A stretch of DNA of 23,314 bases, taken from positions 1-23,314 of the forward strand of contig DALYLJ010000036.1 of assembly GCA_031976395.1 (NCBI GenBank). The letters are read 5' to 3'. The stretch's first letter is position 1, and each line of letters opens with the position of its first letter. The position numbers and the translations under genes were made by a program. A model generated the notes under the pieces. It was not told the DNA's origin. It saw only the letters and a list, made by a program, of their open reading frames with translations, and made no database searches. Below are positions 23,256-23,314 of the stretch, piece by piece. This DNA comes from UBA11164 sp002420085. Its GTDB lineage: Bacteria > Pseudomonadota > Gammaproteobacteria > Xanthomonadales > Xanthomonadaceae.

Positions 23256-23314
23256 ATGCGCATGCATTCACACCACGGCCGGGTCGAGACCCGCCATCGC
23301 CCCCATCGCGACCG
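23256..23314 (+). CDS. Start of an unidentified gene cut by the window end
   Basis: GGAGGA (23245-23250) stands five bases before ATG 23256, and the frame stays open to the window edge, giving MRMHSHHGRVETRHRPHRD. This is one of the clearest Shine-Dalgarno/ATG pairs in the window. The 19 residues are too few to identify a family. A second in-frame ATG lies at 23262. Confidence 0.4.
   Translation, partial: MRMHSHHGRVETRHRPHRD

Overview
The window is a GC-rich bacterial chromosome segment (strong G/C preference at third codon positions, gammaproteobacterial-type housekeeping proteins). The enzyme set and a very long Oar-like TonB-dependent receptor with an N-terminal carboxypeptidase-regulatory domain suggest a gammaproteobacterium, probably near Lysobacterales/Xanthomonadales. 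This placement is inferred from protein character, not from a marker gene. No tRNA, rRNA, CRISPR array, insertion sequence or phage gene was seen.

Layout, left to right. Positions 1-412: the end of what looks like a dispersed intergenic repeat, then hexamer and heptamer tandem repeats. 413-733 (+): a YbjQ-family protein. 4288-745 (-): a three-gene, tightly packed operon encoding a CDP-alcohol phosphatidyltransferase with a degenerate nucleotidyltransferase-like N-terminus, a soluble nucleotidyltransferase that resembles the mitochondrial CDP-diacylglycerol synthase Tam41, and a polysaccharide-type flippase. Two palindromic sites lie in its leader. 5303-4704 (-): pdxH, divergent by 36 bp from a plant-type glycerate 3-kinase (5340-6200, +), which ends inside a convergent NAD-dependent epimerase-like gene (7054-6161, -). 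7229-8838 (+): aroK-aroB. 12313-8873 (-): a Trm112-like protein, a DUF1631 protein and nadC. 12564-14248 (+): purE-purK, preceded by a small upstream ORF with a His-Asp repeat that overlaps the purE start. 16028-14380 (-): sodB and an orphan iron/polyamine-type ABC ATPase, divergent from grxD (Grx4-type) and an SDR protein lacking its catalytic residues (16188-17269, +). 17454-19175 (+): an OlsF-like two-domain acyltransferase. 19533-22739 (+): the Oar-like receptor, with a recognisable promoter. The remaining bases hold three strong hairpins, a 28-bp direct repeat and the first codons of a gene that runs off the window.

Most of the window is housekeeping (shikimate, purine, NAD, pyridoxal phosphate, Fe-superoxide dismutase). 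The unusual content concerns membrane lipids. The 745-4288 operon could supply CDP-activated lipid, transfer the phosphatidyl group to an alcohol, and flip the product or a linked glycan across the membrane. The OlsF-like protein should make ornithine or a related aminolipid. The most interesting candidate for an undescribed system is therefore the Tam41-like/CDP-alcohol transferase/flippase operon.
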